This document shows, one piece after another, positions 34,351-42,071 of a DNA stretch of 64,000 nt (position 1 is the stretch's first letter; each line of letters begins with the position of its first letter). Source of the DNA: Gp6-AA40 sp032156805 (GTDB lineage Bacteria; Acidobacteriota; Vicinamibacteria; Vicinamibacterales; UBA2999); contig JALDXQ010000001.1 in NCBI GenBank assembly GCA_032156805.1, positions 99,153-163,152 of the forward strand, in the 5' to 3' direction. Both the position numbers and the translations under genes were made by a program. The notes below the pieces were generated by a model. It saw only the letters and a program-made list of their open reading frames with translations, had not been told where the DNA came from and did not search any database.

Positions 34351-35350
34351 ATGGCCCAATACGATCAACCCCGCCGAGATCACCGCAAGGACCCAGAGCG
34401 CGGGCTTGAGTTCGCGCGCGCGGCCGACGACGGCGTAAAGCAGGGCATGGAGCAGGAAGCCCCACAGGATGCCTTGTGAGATCGACAGTGTGAGGGGAAT
34501 CAGGACGATCGTCACGAAGGCCGGCAGCCCGTCCTCCAGCGAGGTGAAGTCGATCGTCGTCACCGTCCGGAACATGGCGAGCCCGACGAGCACGAGCACA
34601 GCCGCGGTCGCGTAGCCGGGAACTGCGGATGCGAGCGGTGCCACGAACAAGCAGGGCAAGAAGCACAGCGCTGTGACAACCGAGGCGCGTCCCGTGCGCG
34701 CACCCATGCGGATTCCCGCGATGCTCTCGACGTAGGCCGTTCCCGGCGATGTGCCGACGAGTCCCGCCCCGAAGGTCGCGAAAGAGTCAACGATCAGGCC
34801 GCGTCGAAGATTGATCGGCTTCCCGTCGCGATCGACGAGGCCAGATGCACTGGCCACACCGATGAACGTCGAGAGCGAGTCGAAGAGATCGGTGAAAAGG
34901 ATCGTGATGATCGCCGGCACCAGAGCGAGTCGCAGGGCGCCCGGAATGTCCAGCTTGAAGAACACGGACGAGAAGTCGGGTGCGCTCACGATGCGCTCGG
35001 GTGGCGCGGCGTAGCCAAAGGTCCACGCCACACCGGTCACGACAAAGATTGCCGCGAGGAATGCGAGCGGATTCTGTCGCCGCATCAGCGCAGCCGCGAT
35101 GAGCACGCCGCCGAGGAGGAAGATCGCGCGATGATCGAGTGTGCCCATGCGAAGCAGTGTGGCCGGGTCGGACGCCCGAGAAAGCCATCCCAGTGCCCGT
35201 TGATGCGAGGATGCCGGGATTCACCACGACGATGTACGCCATCGTGAAGAACGTGGTGACGCCGCCGATGATGTCGCCGGAGAGGCGTGGTTGATGGATG
35301 GCAGGTTTCGAATCGTGATGGTCCGCGGTTGCAGGGTCGGCGTGCTGCAT
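34348..35350 (-). pseudogene. AzgA-like purine permease with internal deletion
   Basis: An NCS2 hypoxanthine/guanine-type permease broken in the middle. The N-terminal part (from 35350) reads GGVTTFFTMAYIVVVNPGIL up to GTGMAFSG. The frame then shifts, and the second frame takes over at DPATLLRMGTLDHRAIFLL and runs to the end with GTSPGTAYVESIAGIRMGARTG. Compared with intact AzgA proteins (about 430 residues), roughly 110-130 residues covering three or four membrane helices are missing at the junction near 35,160-35,190. The second frame alone could yield a 266-residue product from 35,148, but it lacks the N-terminal transport core. Confidence 0.8.
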
Positions 35351-35359
35351 CTCGGGTAT

Positions 35360-35420
35360 TCTCAACGGTGAACTCCCAACGACCAAGTCCCAACTCCCAA
35401 CGGAACCGGAACCTGGAACA
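35360..35420. repeat. one-armed heptamer repeat array
   Basis: Units of CAACGAC, CAAGTCC, CAACTCC, then GGAACCT types. It lies between the divergent permease remnant and the flavoprotein gene, running up to the GTG start. Confidence 0.65.
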
Positions 35421-36659
35421 GTGAAGGTCGTGATCATTGGTGCCGGCGCGGCAGGGCTGGCCACTGCGATATTCGCTGCGCGAGCGGCTCCGGCGCTCGA
35501 CGTGCGGTGCCTCGACGGTGCCTCGAAGATCGGCGCGAAGATCCTGGTGAGTGGGGGATCGCGTTGCAACGTTACAAATCGGATCGTGACCGAGCGCGAC
35601 TTCTGGGGCGGCCCTTCGCGTGTGGTTCGCCACGTGCTGCGCGCATTTCCCGCCGAGCGCGCGGCGGCATTCTTCGAAGCACTCGGGGTGACACTGCACG
35701 AGGAAGAGGACGGGAAGCTGTTTCCGGATACCAATCGATCGAGGACGGTGCTGGACGCGTTGCTCGCTGAAGCACGGCGGCTGGGCATTGCAATCGAGAC
35801 CGGCCGTCGTGTGCAGTCCGTCGGTCGAGTAGGCGACGGCTTTGTCGTCGAGACGTCAGACGGCGAGCGCCATGAAGCGCACGTGGTGGTCCTCGCGACC
35901 GGTGGCCGCTCGCTGCCGAAAACCGGGAGTGATGGATTTGGTTACGAGCTCGGTCGACGGCTCGGACACGGGTACGTCGATACGACGCCTGCTCTGGCGC
36001 CCCTGGTTCTCGAAGGCGATCGGCATGCCGGACTGGCCGGCGTCTCCCACGAAGCGATGCTGACCCTCCATGTTGACGGCGCGATCGCCACGCGACTCGA
36101 TGGCGCGATGCTGTGGACGCACTTCGGTGTCAGCGGTCCTGTTGCATTGAACATGTCCCGCCACTGGCATCGCGCTCGACTGTCCGGACACGCGGCCAGT
36201 GTGCGCTTGAGTGTCTGCCCGGGCGAGACGTTCGAGTCACTCGAGGACTGGCTCCTGTCTCAGGAGCGCGGGCGCCCGAAGGCGCTCGTCTCGACCGTTC
36301 TCGCGACTCGTCTTCCCGCGTCTGTTGCGGACGCCTGGATCGTCTCGAACGGCATCGATCAGGGGACGACGATGGCGCACCTGGCGAAGAGCGATCGGCG
36401 TCGACTGTTGCACGCGCTGCTCGATATGCCGCTTGCCGTGGTCGACAGCCGCGGGTATTCCTACGCCGAGGTCACGTCTGGCGGCATCCCACTCGACGAG
36501 ATCGATCCCGCCACGATGCAGTCGCGGGTTTGCCCGAGGTTGTTCCTGGTGGGGGAGATTCTCGACGTGGACGGACGCCTGGGCGGATTCAACTTTCAGT
36601 GGGCGTGGTCGTCGGGATGGATCGCCGGTCACGCGATTGCGAAGGCAGCGCGCGCATGA
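35421..36659 (+). CDS. HI0933/YhiN-family flavoprotein
   Basis: A 412-residue FAD protein with KVVIIGAGAAGLATAIFAAR at the N-terminus, KILVSGGSRCNVTN (the family hallmark), LATGGRSLPKTGSDGFGYELGRRLGH and a C-terminal GEILDVDGRLGGFNFQWAWSSGWIAG. Members are annotated as NAD(P)/FAD-dependent oxidoreductases, and one is BaiN of bile acid metabolism; the substrate here is unknown. The start is GTG at 35421. The stop overlaps the next gene (ATGA). Confidence 0.92.
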   Translation: MKVVIIGAGAAGLATAIFAARAAPALDVRCLDGASKIGAKILVSGGSRCNVTNRIVTERDFWGGPSRVVRHVLRAFPAERAAAFFEALGVTLHEEEDGKLFPDTNRSRTVLDALLAEARRLGIAIETGRRVQSVGRVGDGFVVETSDGERHEAHVVVLATGGRSLPKTGSDGFGYELGRRLGHGYVDTTPALAPLVLEGDRHAGLAGVSHEAMLTLHVDGAIATRLDGAMLWTHFGVSGPVALNMSRHWHRARLSGHAASVRLSVCPGETFESLEDWLLSQERGRPKALVSTVLATRLPASVADAWIVSNGIDQGTTMAHLAKSDRRRLLHALLDMPLAVVDSRGYSYAEVTSGGIPLDEIDPATMQSRVCPRLFLVGEILDVDGRLGGFNFQWAWSSGWIAGHAIAKAARA

Positions 36660-37165
36660 CCAGCCCGAGCGCGTGGCTCACCGGCAATCGACGTTTTTTG
36701 CCAGCCGATGGCGACAGTCTCGATCTGGCCTGTGGCTCCGGCCGACATGCCATCTGGCTCGCCGAGCAGGGCTTCCGGACGCTGGCCGTCGATCGGGATG
36801 CCGCCGCGATTGGTACGTTGAGCGAGGAAGCGGCGCGTCGCGGATTGTCGATCCGAACTGCTGTCATCGATCTCGAGAATGGCCGGCCCTTCCTCGCGCC
36901 CGACTCCTTCGACCTCATCGTCGTCGTGCACTACCTGCATCGGCCGCTCGTCCCGTCGATTGTGAAGGCGCTGCGGCGCGGAGGTGTGCTGGTCTACGAG
37001 ACGTTCACGCGCGCGCAGGCCGCGCGCGGGAAGCCGACGAACCCAGCGTTCCTGCTCGAGCCAGGGGAGCTTCCGAAGCTGGTGCAGCCGCTCGAGGTTC
37101 TCGCGAGTCGGGAAGGAGATTTCGAGGGACGGATGGTGGCAGGCATTGTCGCGGCCAAACGATGA
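36656..37165 (+). CDS. small class I SAM methyltransferase
   Basis: A 169-residue enzyme with SLDLACGSGRHAIWLAEQGF (SAM motif I) and LAVDRDAAAI, then FDLIVVVHYLHRPLVPSIVKALRRGGVLVYETF. Layout and length resemble TehB-type methyltransferases of small-molecule detoxification. It overlaps the flavoprotein gene (ATGA), so the two are co-translated. The target is not known. Confidence 0.9.
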   Translation: MTSPSAWLTGNRRFLPADGDSLDLACGSGRHAIWLAEQGFRTLAVDRDAAAIGTLSEEAARRGLSIRTAVIDLENGRPFLAPDSFDLIVVVHYLHRPLVPSIVKALRRGGVLVYETFTRAQAARGKPTNPAFLLEPGELPKLVQPLEVLASREGDFEGRMVAGIVAAKR

Positions 37166-37171
37166 TCGGGC

Positions 37172-37216
37172 AGTTCACGCTTCCATGTTCATCGTCCAGG
37201 GTTCGTGTTCACAGGA
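37172..37216. repeat. heptamer repeat array
   Basis: GTTCACG, CTTCCAT, GTTCATC, GTCCAGG and GTTCGTG units between convergent genes. More degraded than the others. Confidence 0.5.
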
Positions 37217-37232
37217 ACGCCGAACTTTTCGC

Positions 37233-37589
37233 TTATTTCGCCCCAGCCTTGTATTGCGCCACTTTGGCGGCGATTGTCCGCCGGCTCATGTCGATACTGC
37301 CGTTGAACTGAGCGCCGTCGGTGATGACGATTTGCGACGCGCTGAGGTCGCCTGTGACCTTGGCCGTGGAGGTGAGCTCGATGCGTTGACCGGCCGAGAT
37401 GGCGCCCTGTACCGTGCCGTGGACGACGACGCGCTGGGCTCGGATGGTGGCTTCCAAATGAGCGGCTGGCGCCACGATGAGTGCGGCGTCGCGGACGTAG
37501 ATGTTGCCGGCCAGGCGGCCCTCGAACGTGATGTCTTCATCACAGGTAAGGTCGCCCTCGAAGGCGACGGATGCGCCGATGTTGGTCAT
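37233..37589 (-). CDS. bactofilin (polymer-forming cytoskeletal protein)
   Basis: A 118-residue protein with the right-handed beta-helix pattern of bactofilins: GDLTCDEDITFEGRLAGNIYVRDAALIVAPAAHLEATIRAQRVVVHGTVQGAI. Bactofilins self-assemble into filaments that help place cell-wall enzymes or other machinery. The ATG at 37589 begins the family core; the longer open frame upstream overlaps the tRNA. Short tails on either side of the helix are typical. Confidence 0.9.
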   Translation of the reverse strand: MTNIGASVAFEGDLTCDEDITFEGRLAGNIYVRDAALIVAPAAHLEATIRAQRVVVHGTVQGAISAGQRIELTSTAKVTGDLSASQIVITDGAQFNGSIDMSRRTIAAKVAQYKAGAK

Positions 37590-37628
37590 GAGGTCGTGGT
37601 GCGTTGCGGTGAACGGAAGTGTCCGGGC

Positions 37629-37634
37629 AGTATA
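37629..37634 (-). promoter_or_regulatory. possible -10 element of the bactofilin gene
   Basis: TATACT on the minus strand, 39 bases upstream of the bactofilin ATG. It faces an identical -10 of the tRNA gene 15 bases away, so the two promoters overlap. No clear -35. Confidence 0.35.
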
Positions 37635-37649
37635 CCCCGCAGGGCTTGT

Positions 37650-37655
37650 TATACT
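37650..37655 (+). promoter_or_regulatory. possible -10 element of tRNA-Leu
   Basis: TATACT, 11 bases before the mature 5' end of tRNA-Leu. The -35 is not close to consensus. Confidence 0.4.
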
Positions 37656-37666
37656 GGGTGTTCCGG

Positions 37667-37755
37667 GCCGGAGTGGCGAAACTGGCAGACGCACGAGACT
37701 CAAAATCTCGCGCCGGTTACCCGGCGTGTGGGTTCGATTCCCTCCTCCGGCACCA
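37667..37755 (+). tRNA. tRNA-Leu (anticodon CAA)
   Basis: Acceptor stem GCCGGAG pairs with CTCCGGC, followed by discriminator A and an encoded CCA. The anticodon loop CTCAAAA gives CAA, which reads UUG leucine. A long variable arm (about CGCCGG...CCGGCG) marks a class II tRNA, as expected for leucine. The T arm has GGTTCGATTCC. All arms pair well. Confidence 0.97.
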
Positions 37756-37823
37756 TTCGACTCGCCTGCATCATGCGCAGGCTCATTCATGGCAAGCCTC
37801 GAGAGGTCCAGCTGTCAGACCGA

Positions 37824-38252
37824 TTACCTTCCGATTTTCGATTTCAGCACGACCTGGCCCTTTCCCGACTTCAAATCCGCTTGCGCGACCTTCAACGCCT
37901 GCTTCATCAGCCTCTTGATATAGGGATCGTCGAGGATCGCCGCGCGCTCGTTCAGGCGAATCGAGCGGACCAGGTTGCCATTGCCTTCGAGGCGTCCCTC
38001 CGGGTCCTCGATCGCGATGCCTTCGAGGAAGAAGAAGCGGACCCAGCGAGGGTAGAGCACGATTGAAAACACCGGGTTGCCCCGCTCCGATGGCGCGAAG
38101 CCGATCGGCAGGTTCTGGCGGCGTTCGAAGACCAATACGCGTGCGCCTGGGAAGCGCATGCGCATCTTCTCGAGTCCCGCCCGTGCCACGGTTGCAACCT
38201 CGGGCGAATAGCGATCGATGGCCTTTTCGAGATACGTCTCTTCGGCAGTCAC
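37824..38252 (-). CDS. DUF1801 (YdhG-like) domain protein
   Basis: A 142-residue soluble protein with TAEETYLEKAIDRYSPEVATVARAGLEKM at the start, then FAPSERGNPVFSIVLYPRWVRFFFLEG and a C-terminal helix rich in Lys. This is the DUF1801 fold, related to iron-chaperone frataxin-like YdhG. I prefer the GTG at 38252 (GAGGG upstream); a TTG at 38270 in frame is possible. Function unknown. Confidence 0.75.
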   Translation of the reverse strand: MTAEETYLEKAIDRYSPEVATVARAGLEKMRMRFPGARVLVFERRQNLPIGFAPSERGNPVFSIVLYPRWVRFFFLEGIAIEDPEGRLEGNGNLVRSIRLNERAAILDDPYIKRLMKQALKVAQADLKSGKGQVVLKSKIGR

Positions 38253-38447
38253 ATGCGCCCTCGGATGCAATCACCTCACCGACCCGGGAGTTGCCGCCGA
38301 ATAATCTAGCTGATCCTTCGATCGAGACGATGTGAAGCTATTTGCGGTTGCGAGAAACTCGAGCAACCGATGCTTCAATTGAAAGAAGAGACAGGCTTGT
38401 GCGACGGTCAGAGCGCGTACCATATGATTCTTTCAAGCGAGGCTTGA

Positions 38448-38486
38448 CGCCCAAAAGCCGACAGCCGAGAGCCTCGAGCCTTCACT
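38448..38486. repeat. one-armed heptamer repeat array
   Basis: CCCAAAA, GCCGACA, GCCGAGA and GCCTCGA units, ending just before the kinase start. Confidence 0.6.
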
Positions 38487-38487
38487 G

Positions 38488-40074
38488 ATGATGTCAGGTG
38501 TCACCCTCCTGCAGCCCCGCGACGCCGCGCGATCGTCGACGACCGGCCACCGGACCACAGGCTCGCTCGCCCCGGAGCTACTCAGCCAATCAGCCAGCCG
38601 GCTTCGCATCCTGGCCCTGCTCTACGCCTTCACGTTCTTCATGGCGGGGTTCTTCCCCAATCTGATCGATCCCGAGTGGCGAGCGCACTTCTGGACGAAT
38701 CCCGAGCACTGGGTCGCCGGGGTGATCTCCATTGCGATTGCGCTCGCGGTTGCGGCGCTGACCACGAGCAAGCGCGTGTCGTTGCCGACGGTGATGAATG
38801 TCGGCCTGGTGTTCGAGGTGGTGAGCTGCTACGGCATCGCGCTGGCCGAGTACCTCGAGCCTTCACGTCTCGATATGAACGGGTGGATCGGGCTGTCGTG
38901 GGTCGCCGCGTGGGCGCCGCTGTTCACGGTGGTGATCCCGACGCGCCCGGTCAAGGCGGCAGTGATGACGCTCGCGTCCCTGACCGCTGCTCCTGTCGTC
39001 ATCGGGTTCATGGTGCTGACCGAACGCACCACCTTCCGCCCGACGGCAGACACGTTCTTCTTCTGGATCGTGTTGCCCTACATCCTCATCACGATCATGG
39101 CGTACGTCGGCGCACGCGTCGTCTACACCCTCGGCAAGGCGGTCACCGAAGCCCGCGAGCTGGGAAGCTATCGCCTTGTCGAACGTCTGGGGCAAGGCGG
39201 CATGGGCGAAGTCTGGCGCGCGAAGCATCGTCTGCTTGCACGCCCGGCTGCGGTCAAACTGATTCGCTCAGGGAACGTTCAGGGGTCCGAGGATGCGATT
39301 CGCCGATTCGAGCGGGAGGCGCAGGTCACTGCCGCTCTGTCTTCACCGCACACCGTCCAGCTCTTCGACTTTGGCGTGGCCGACGATGGCAGCTTCTATT
39401 ACGTGATGGAACTGCTCGATGGCCTCGACCTTCAGAGGCTGGTGGAACGATATGGTCCGCTACCGCCCGAGCGCGCGATCTACCTGCTGCGCCAGGTGTG
39501 CCAGTCGCTGTCGGAGGCCGAATCGCACGGGCTTGTTCATCGCGACATCAAGCCCGCCAACCTGTTCGTGTGCCGGTACGGCGGCGAGCATGACTTCGTG
39601 AAGGTGCTCGACTTCGGCATTGCCAAAGGCACTCCCGAGCTGACCGAGACCGGCGCGATTGCGATTGGGTTCACGCTCGACAACATCGTGCAGGGGACGC
39701 CGGCCTACATCGCACCCGAGCAGGCAATGGGATCGCCAGTCGATAGTCGTGCCGACATCTACGCGACCGGGTGCGTTGCCTATTTCATGCTGACGGGGAA
39801 ACCTGTGTTCGCCGGCGAGACTCCCATGGCGGTCCTGGTACAGCACGCAAAGACCGAACCGCCTGCACCGTCGGCCTCATCCGAATTGCCGATTCCGCCT
39901 GCACTCGATCAATTGATCCTGGAGTGCCTCGCCAAGAGTCCCGCAGACCGGCCGCAATCCGCGCGAGCGCTAGCGCAGCGGTTGGCGGAGATCAGCGGGC
40001 CGAACCCGTGGAGCGAGGAACGTGCCCGTGCGTGGTGGCAGACGCATCGGCCCGCGCAGAAGGCCAGCGCGTAG
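38488..40074 (+). CDS. Ser/Thr protein kinase with N-terminal membrane domain
   Basis: A 528-residue protein. Residues about 38-220 hold five or so transmembrane helices (ILALLYAFTFFMAGFF, WVAGVISIAIALAVAAL, LVFEVVSCYGIALA, VVIGFMVL, ILITIMAYVGARV). The kinase domain follows (about 228-510): GQGGMGEVW, VKLIR, HRDIKPANL, DFGIAKG and GTPAYIAPEQA, all needed for activity. The common PknB-type layout has the kinase first and the membrane helix after, so this inverted order is notable. Its ligand and targets are unknown. The 170 bases upstream hold only the repeat. Confidence 0.93.
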   Translation: MMSGVTLLQPRDAARSSTTGHRTTGSLAPELLSQSASRLRILALLYAFTFFMAGFFPNLIDPEWRAHFWTNPEHWVAGVISIAIALAVAALTTSKRVSLPTVMNVGLVFEVVSCYGIALAEYLEPSRLDMNGWIGLSWVAAWAPLFTVVIPTRPVKAAVMTLASLTAAPVVIGFMVLTERTTFRPTADTFFFWIVLPYILITIMAYVGARVVYTLGKAVTEARELGSYRLVERLGQGGMGEVWRAKHRLLARPAAVKLIRSGNVQGSEDAIRRFEREAQVTAALSSPHTVQLFDFGVADDGSFYYVMELLDGLDLQRLVERYGPLPPERAIYLLRQVCQSLSEAESHGLVHRDIKPANLFVCRYGGEHDFVKVLDFGIAKGTPELTETGAIAIGFTLDNIVQGTPAYIAPEQAMGSPVDSRADIYATGCVAYFMLTGKPVFAGETPMAVLVQHAKTEPPAPSASSELPIPPALDQLILECLAKSPADRPQSARALAQRLAEISGPNPWSEERARAWWQTHRPAQKASA

Positions 40075-40107
40075 CGAAATCCGGCGGGCATCCGATATCA
40101 TCCACAG

Positions 40108-40857
40108 GTGATGCGGATACTTGTGCGAGTTGCGTCTGTCATTTTTCTCTGTGCGTTCGTCGTCTTCACTCGGATCGGTGGCGAGCAGGTGGTCAGCGGT
40201 CAGGCGGCGGCCAGGACGGTGTGGGACGGCGTGTTCACCACGGCGCAGGCGGAGCGAGGACGAGGCTTCTACCTCGCCAATTGCGCGGAGTGCCACGGCG
40301 GTACCCTCGAGGGCGGCGAGCGGCAGGCTCTCAAGGGCGATCGGTTCTGGGCCGACTGGCAGGAATCGACTGTTGACTACATGCTGAGTCGAATCAGCAA
40401 GAACATGCCGTTCTCCGAGGACGGCTCGCTGGCCGGCACACTCGGCGCGCCGACCTACGTGGACATTGTTGCCCACATCTTGAACACCAACGGGTTTCCA
40501 TCCGGTGCGCGCGAACTGACTGCCGCCTCGAGCGAGGGGGTGCAGATCGTCAAGAAGGGCGGCTCAACCGAACTACCGGCGAACGCTTTCGCGCACGTCG
40601 TCGGCTGTCTCGCGAAGGGCGAGGGCCGCGACTGGAAGCTGACGAGGGGATCGCGTCCGGCCCGCGTGTTCGAGAGCAACACGCCCGACGTCAACGCGCC
40701 GCTCGGCGACCGTGAGTACTCGCTGAAGTTCGTGCTCACCTCGCTCGACAAGTACGTCGGCTATCGGATGTCGGTGCGTGCGACGTTGATGGGCGACGCC
40801 GGTGCTGACGGTCTGAACGTTCGAGGCATCTCGCCAGTCTCCGCGACCTGCGAGTAG
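40108..40857 (+). CDS. exported cytochrome c-like protein
   Basis: A 249-residue protein with a hydrophobic N-terminus (about 1-22) for export. One haem c site, CAECHGG, lies near residue 60, followed by MPFSEDGSLAG, which can give the axial methionine. The C-terminal 90 residues, with an SAT-C ending, are not haem-related and are unknown. GTG 40108 or ATG 40111 may be the start. It is a periplasmic or membrane-anchored electron carrier. It abuts a convergent gene with no spacer. Confidence 0.85.
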   Translation: MMRILVRVASVIFLCAFVVFTRIGGEQVVSGQAAARTVWDGVFTTAQAERGRGFYLANCAECHGGTLEGGERQALKGDRFWADWQESTVDYMLSRISKNMPFSEDGSLAGTLGAPTYVDIVAHILNTNGFPSGARELTAASSEGVQIVKKGGSTELPANAFAHVVGCLAKGEGRDWKLTRGSRPARVFESNTPDVNAPLGDREYSLKFVLTSLDKYVGYRMSVRATLMGDAGADGLNVRGISPVSATCE

Positions 40858-41583
40858 TCAGAAGTTCCAGGCGAGGCCAACTGCCGGGCGTAACAGCCAG
40901 CCGTTGTCGAGCCCATGAAGCCGTATGCCAGGCACGAGGTCGACGTGCTCGGTCAGCTCGATGCGGGCTTCGAGGCCGGCTAGTGGTCTGACGCCGTAGC
41001 TAACCGTCTTCGTCGAGGCCGGCAAAATGCTCGGGATGCTGATCCCCGGTGGCAGAGGCAGGCTGCCGAAGCGCGATTCACTCTCGAACGTGGACCGCTG
41101 GAACCCCATGCCCGCCAGGTACACCAGCGAAACGCGTGGCGACAGTTCCTGGTTCATCCACACAGTCGTCGACAGCGTGCTGTGCCGCTGGGTCGTGCGG
41201 AGGCTGTAGGACACGGGTCGCTGGAGAATCGACAACAGGTCGAGGTTTGGCGGAGTGCCCGGTACAGCCGATGTCCATGAGACGGTCGTGCCGGCCCTGC
41301 TCGCCAGTGGGATCGAGCCCTCGAACTCCGTTTCGATCTCGCCGGCACGTGTGAACTCGAGCTCCACGCCCCACCGGCTGCCAAGCGGTGTGCCGACGCG
41401 AAGGGCGAACCCGATCGCCTCGCCGCCACTCGGGATATCCCCTCCCAGCGACGTTTCAACGTGCGTATTCAGCAACACGTCACCGACCAGCGCGGCGCTC
41501 ACGTAGGGGGACTGCGCAAATGAAGGCCCTGCTCCCAGCGCAATCAGAACAACAACCAGCACGAAGAGTCGGTCAACTCGCAT
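40858..41583 (-). CDS. outer membrane beta-barrel protein
   Basis: A 241-residue protein with a signal peptide (about 1-23, ending PSFAQ). The mature part alternates strands and ends with GLAWNF, an aromatic C-terminus typical of barrels; the size fits eight to ten strands. Ligand or partner unknown. GAGGGGA precedes the ATG at 41583. Its stop touches the cytochrome gene stop on the other strand. Confidence 0.8.
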   Translation of the reverse strand: MRVDRLFVLVVVLIALGAGPSFAQSPYVSAALVGDVLLNTHVETSLGGDIPSGGEAIGFALRVGTPLGSRWGVELEFTRAGEIETEFEGSIPLASRAGTTVSWTSAVPGTPPNLDLLSILQRPVSYSLRTTQRHSTLSTTVWMNQELSPRVSLVYLAGMGFQRSTFESESRFGSLPLPPGISIPSILPASTKTVSYGVRPLAGLEARIELTEHVDLVPGIRLHGLDNGWLLRPAVGLAWNF

Positions 41584-41635
41584 GTGTAAGGTCCCCTCAG
41601 GCGGCAGGCGATGGCTGACTTCTCTGACGAGAAGT

Positions 41636-41962
41636 CTACAGCGTTGGTTTGAATAGCTCAGGTACGGAAAGTGAGAATCCCGGAAGCAGCGGGCTCGTGA
41701 GCACCGCGTCGCGGGTAGCAGCGAGCGGTGTTCGTGCGTCGAAACCGGCGCTGTCGCGGCGATGGACGATCACATGGCTGCGATCGGGATCGACGATCCA
41801 GTACTCGCGCACGCCACCCCGATCGAACAGATCCTTCTTGATCCGTTCGTCACAGCGCCGGGTGCTTTTCGACACGACTTCCACCACGATCGCCGGAGCG
41901 CCCTGGATGTTCTTCTCAGTCATGATCTCGGGCTGGTCGACGACGATGCGAGCGTCGTACCG
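41636..41962 (-). pseudogene. truncated Uma2-family nuclease
   Basis: The recognisable part is the C-terminal half of a Uma2 (DUF820) PD-(D/E)xK protein: MTEKNIQGAPAIVVEVVSKSTRRCDERIKKDLFDRGGVREYWIVDPD. Intact members have about 80 more N-terminal residues, absent here; the upstream frame turns into unrelated sequence that overlaps the start region of the next gene. I take it as a 5'-truncated relic. Confidence 0.7.
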
Positions 41963-42071
41963 GCTGGGTTTCCGGCGTGATTCGTCCCTCGGCGGTCGAG
42001 CGACGCGCAAAAGTGCGGTGCCTCGGGGCCGTGAGAATCGCAGATAATCAAGCACGCCCCAGGAGGGTTCT

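Noticed and set aside
7400..38486. Heptamer arrays as CRISPR arrays
   Set aside because: Units are 7 bases with no unique spacers, and no cas genes are present.
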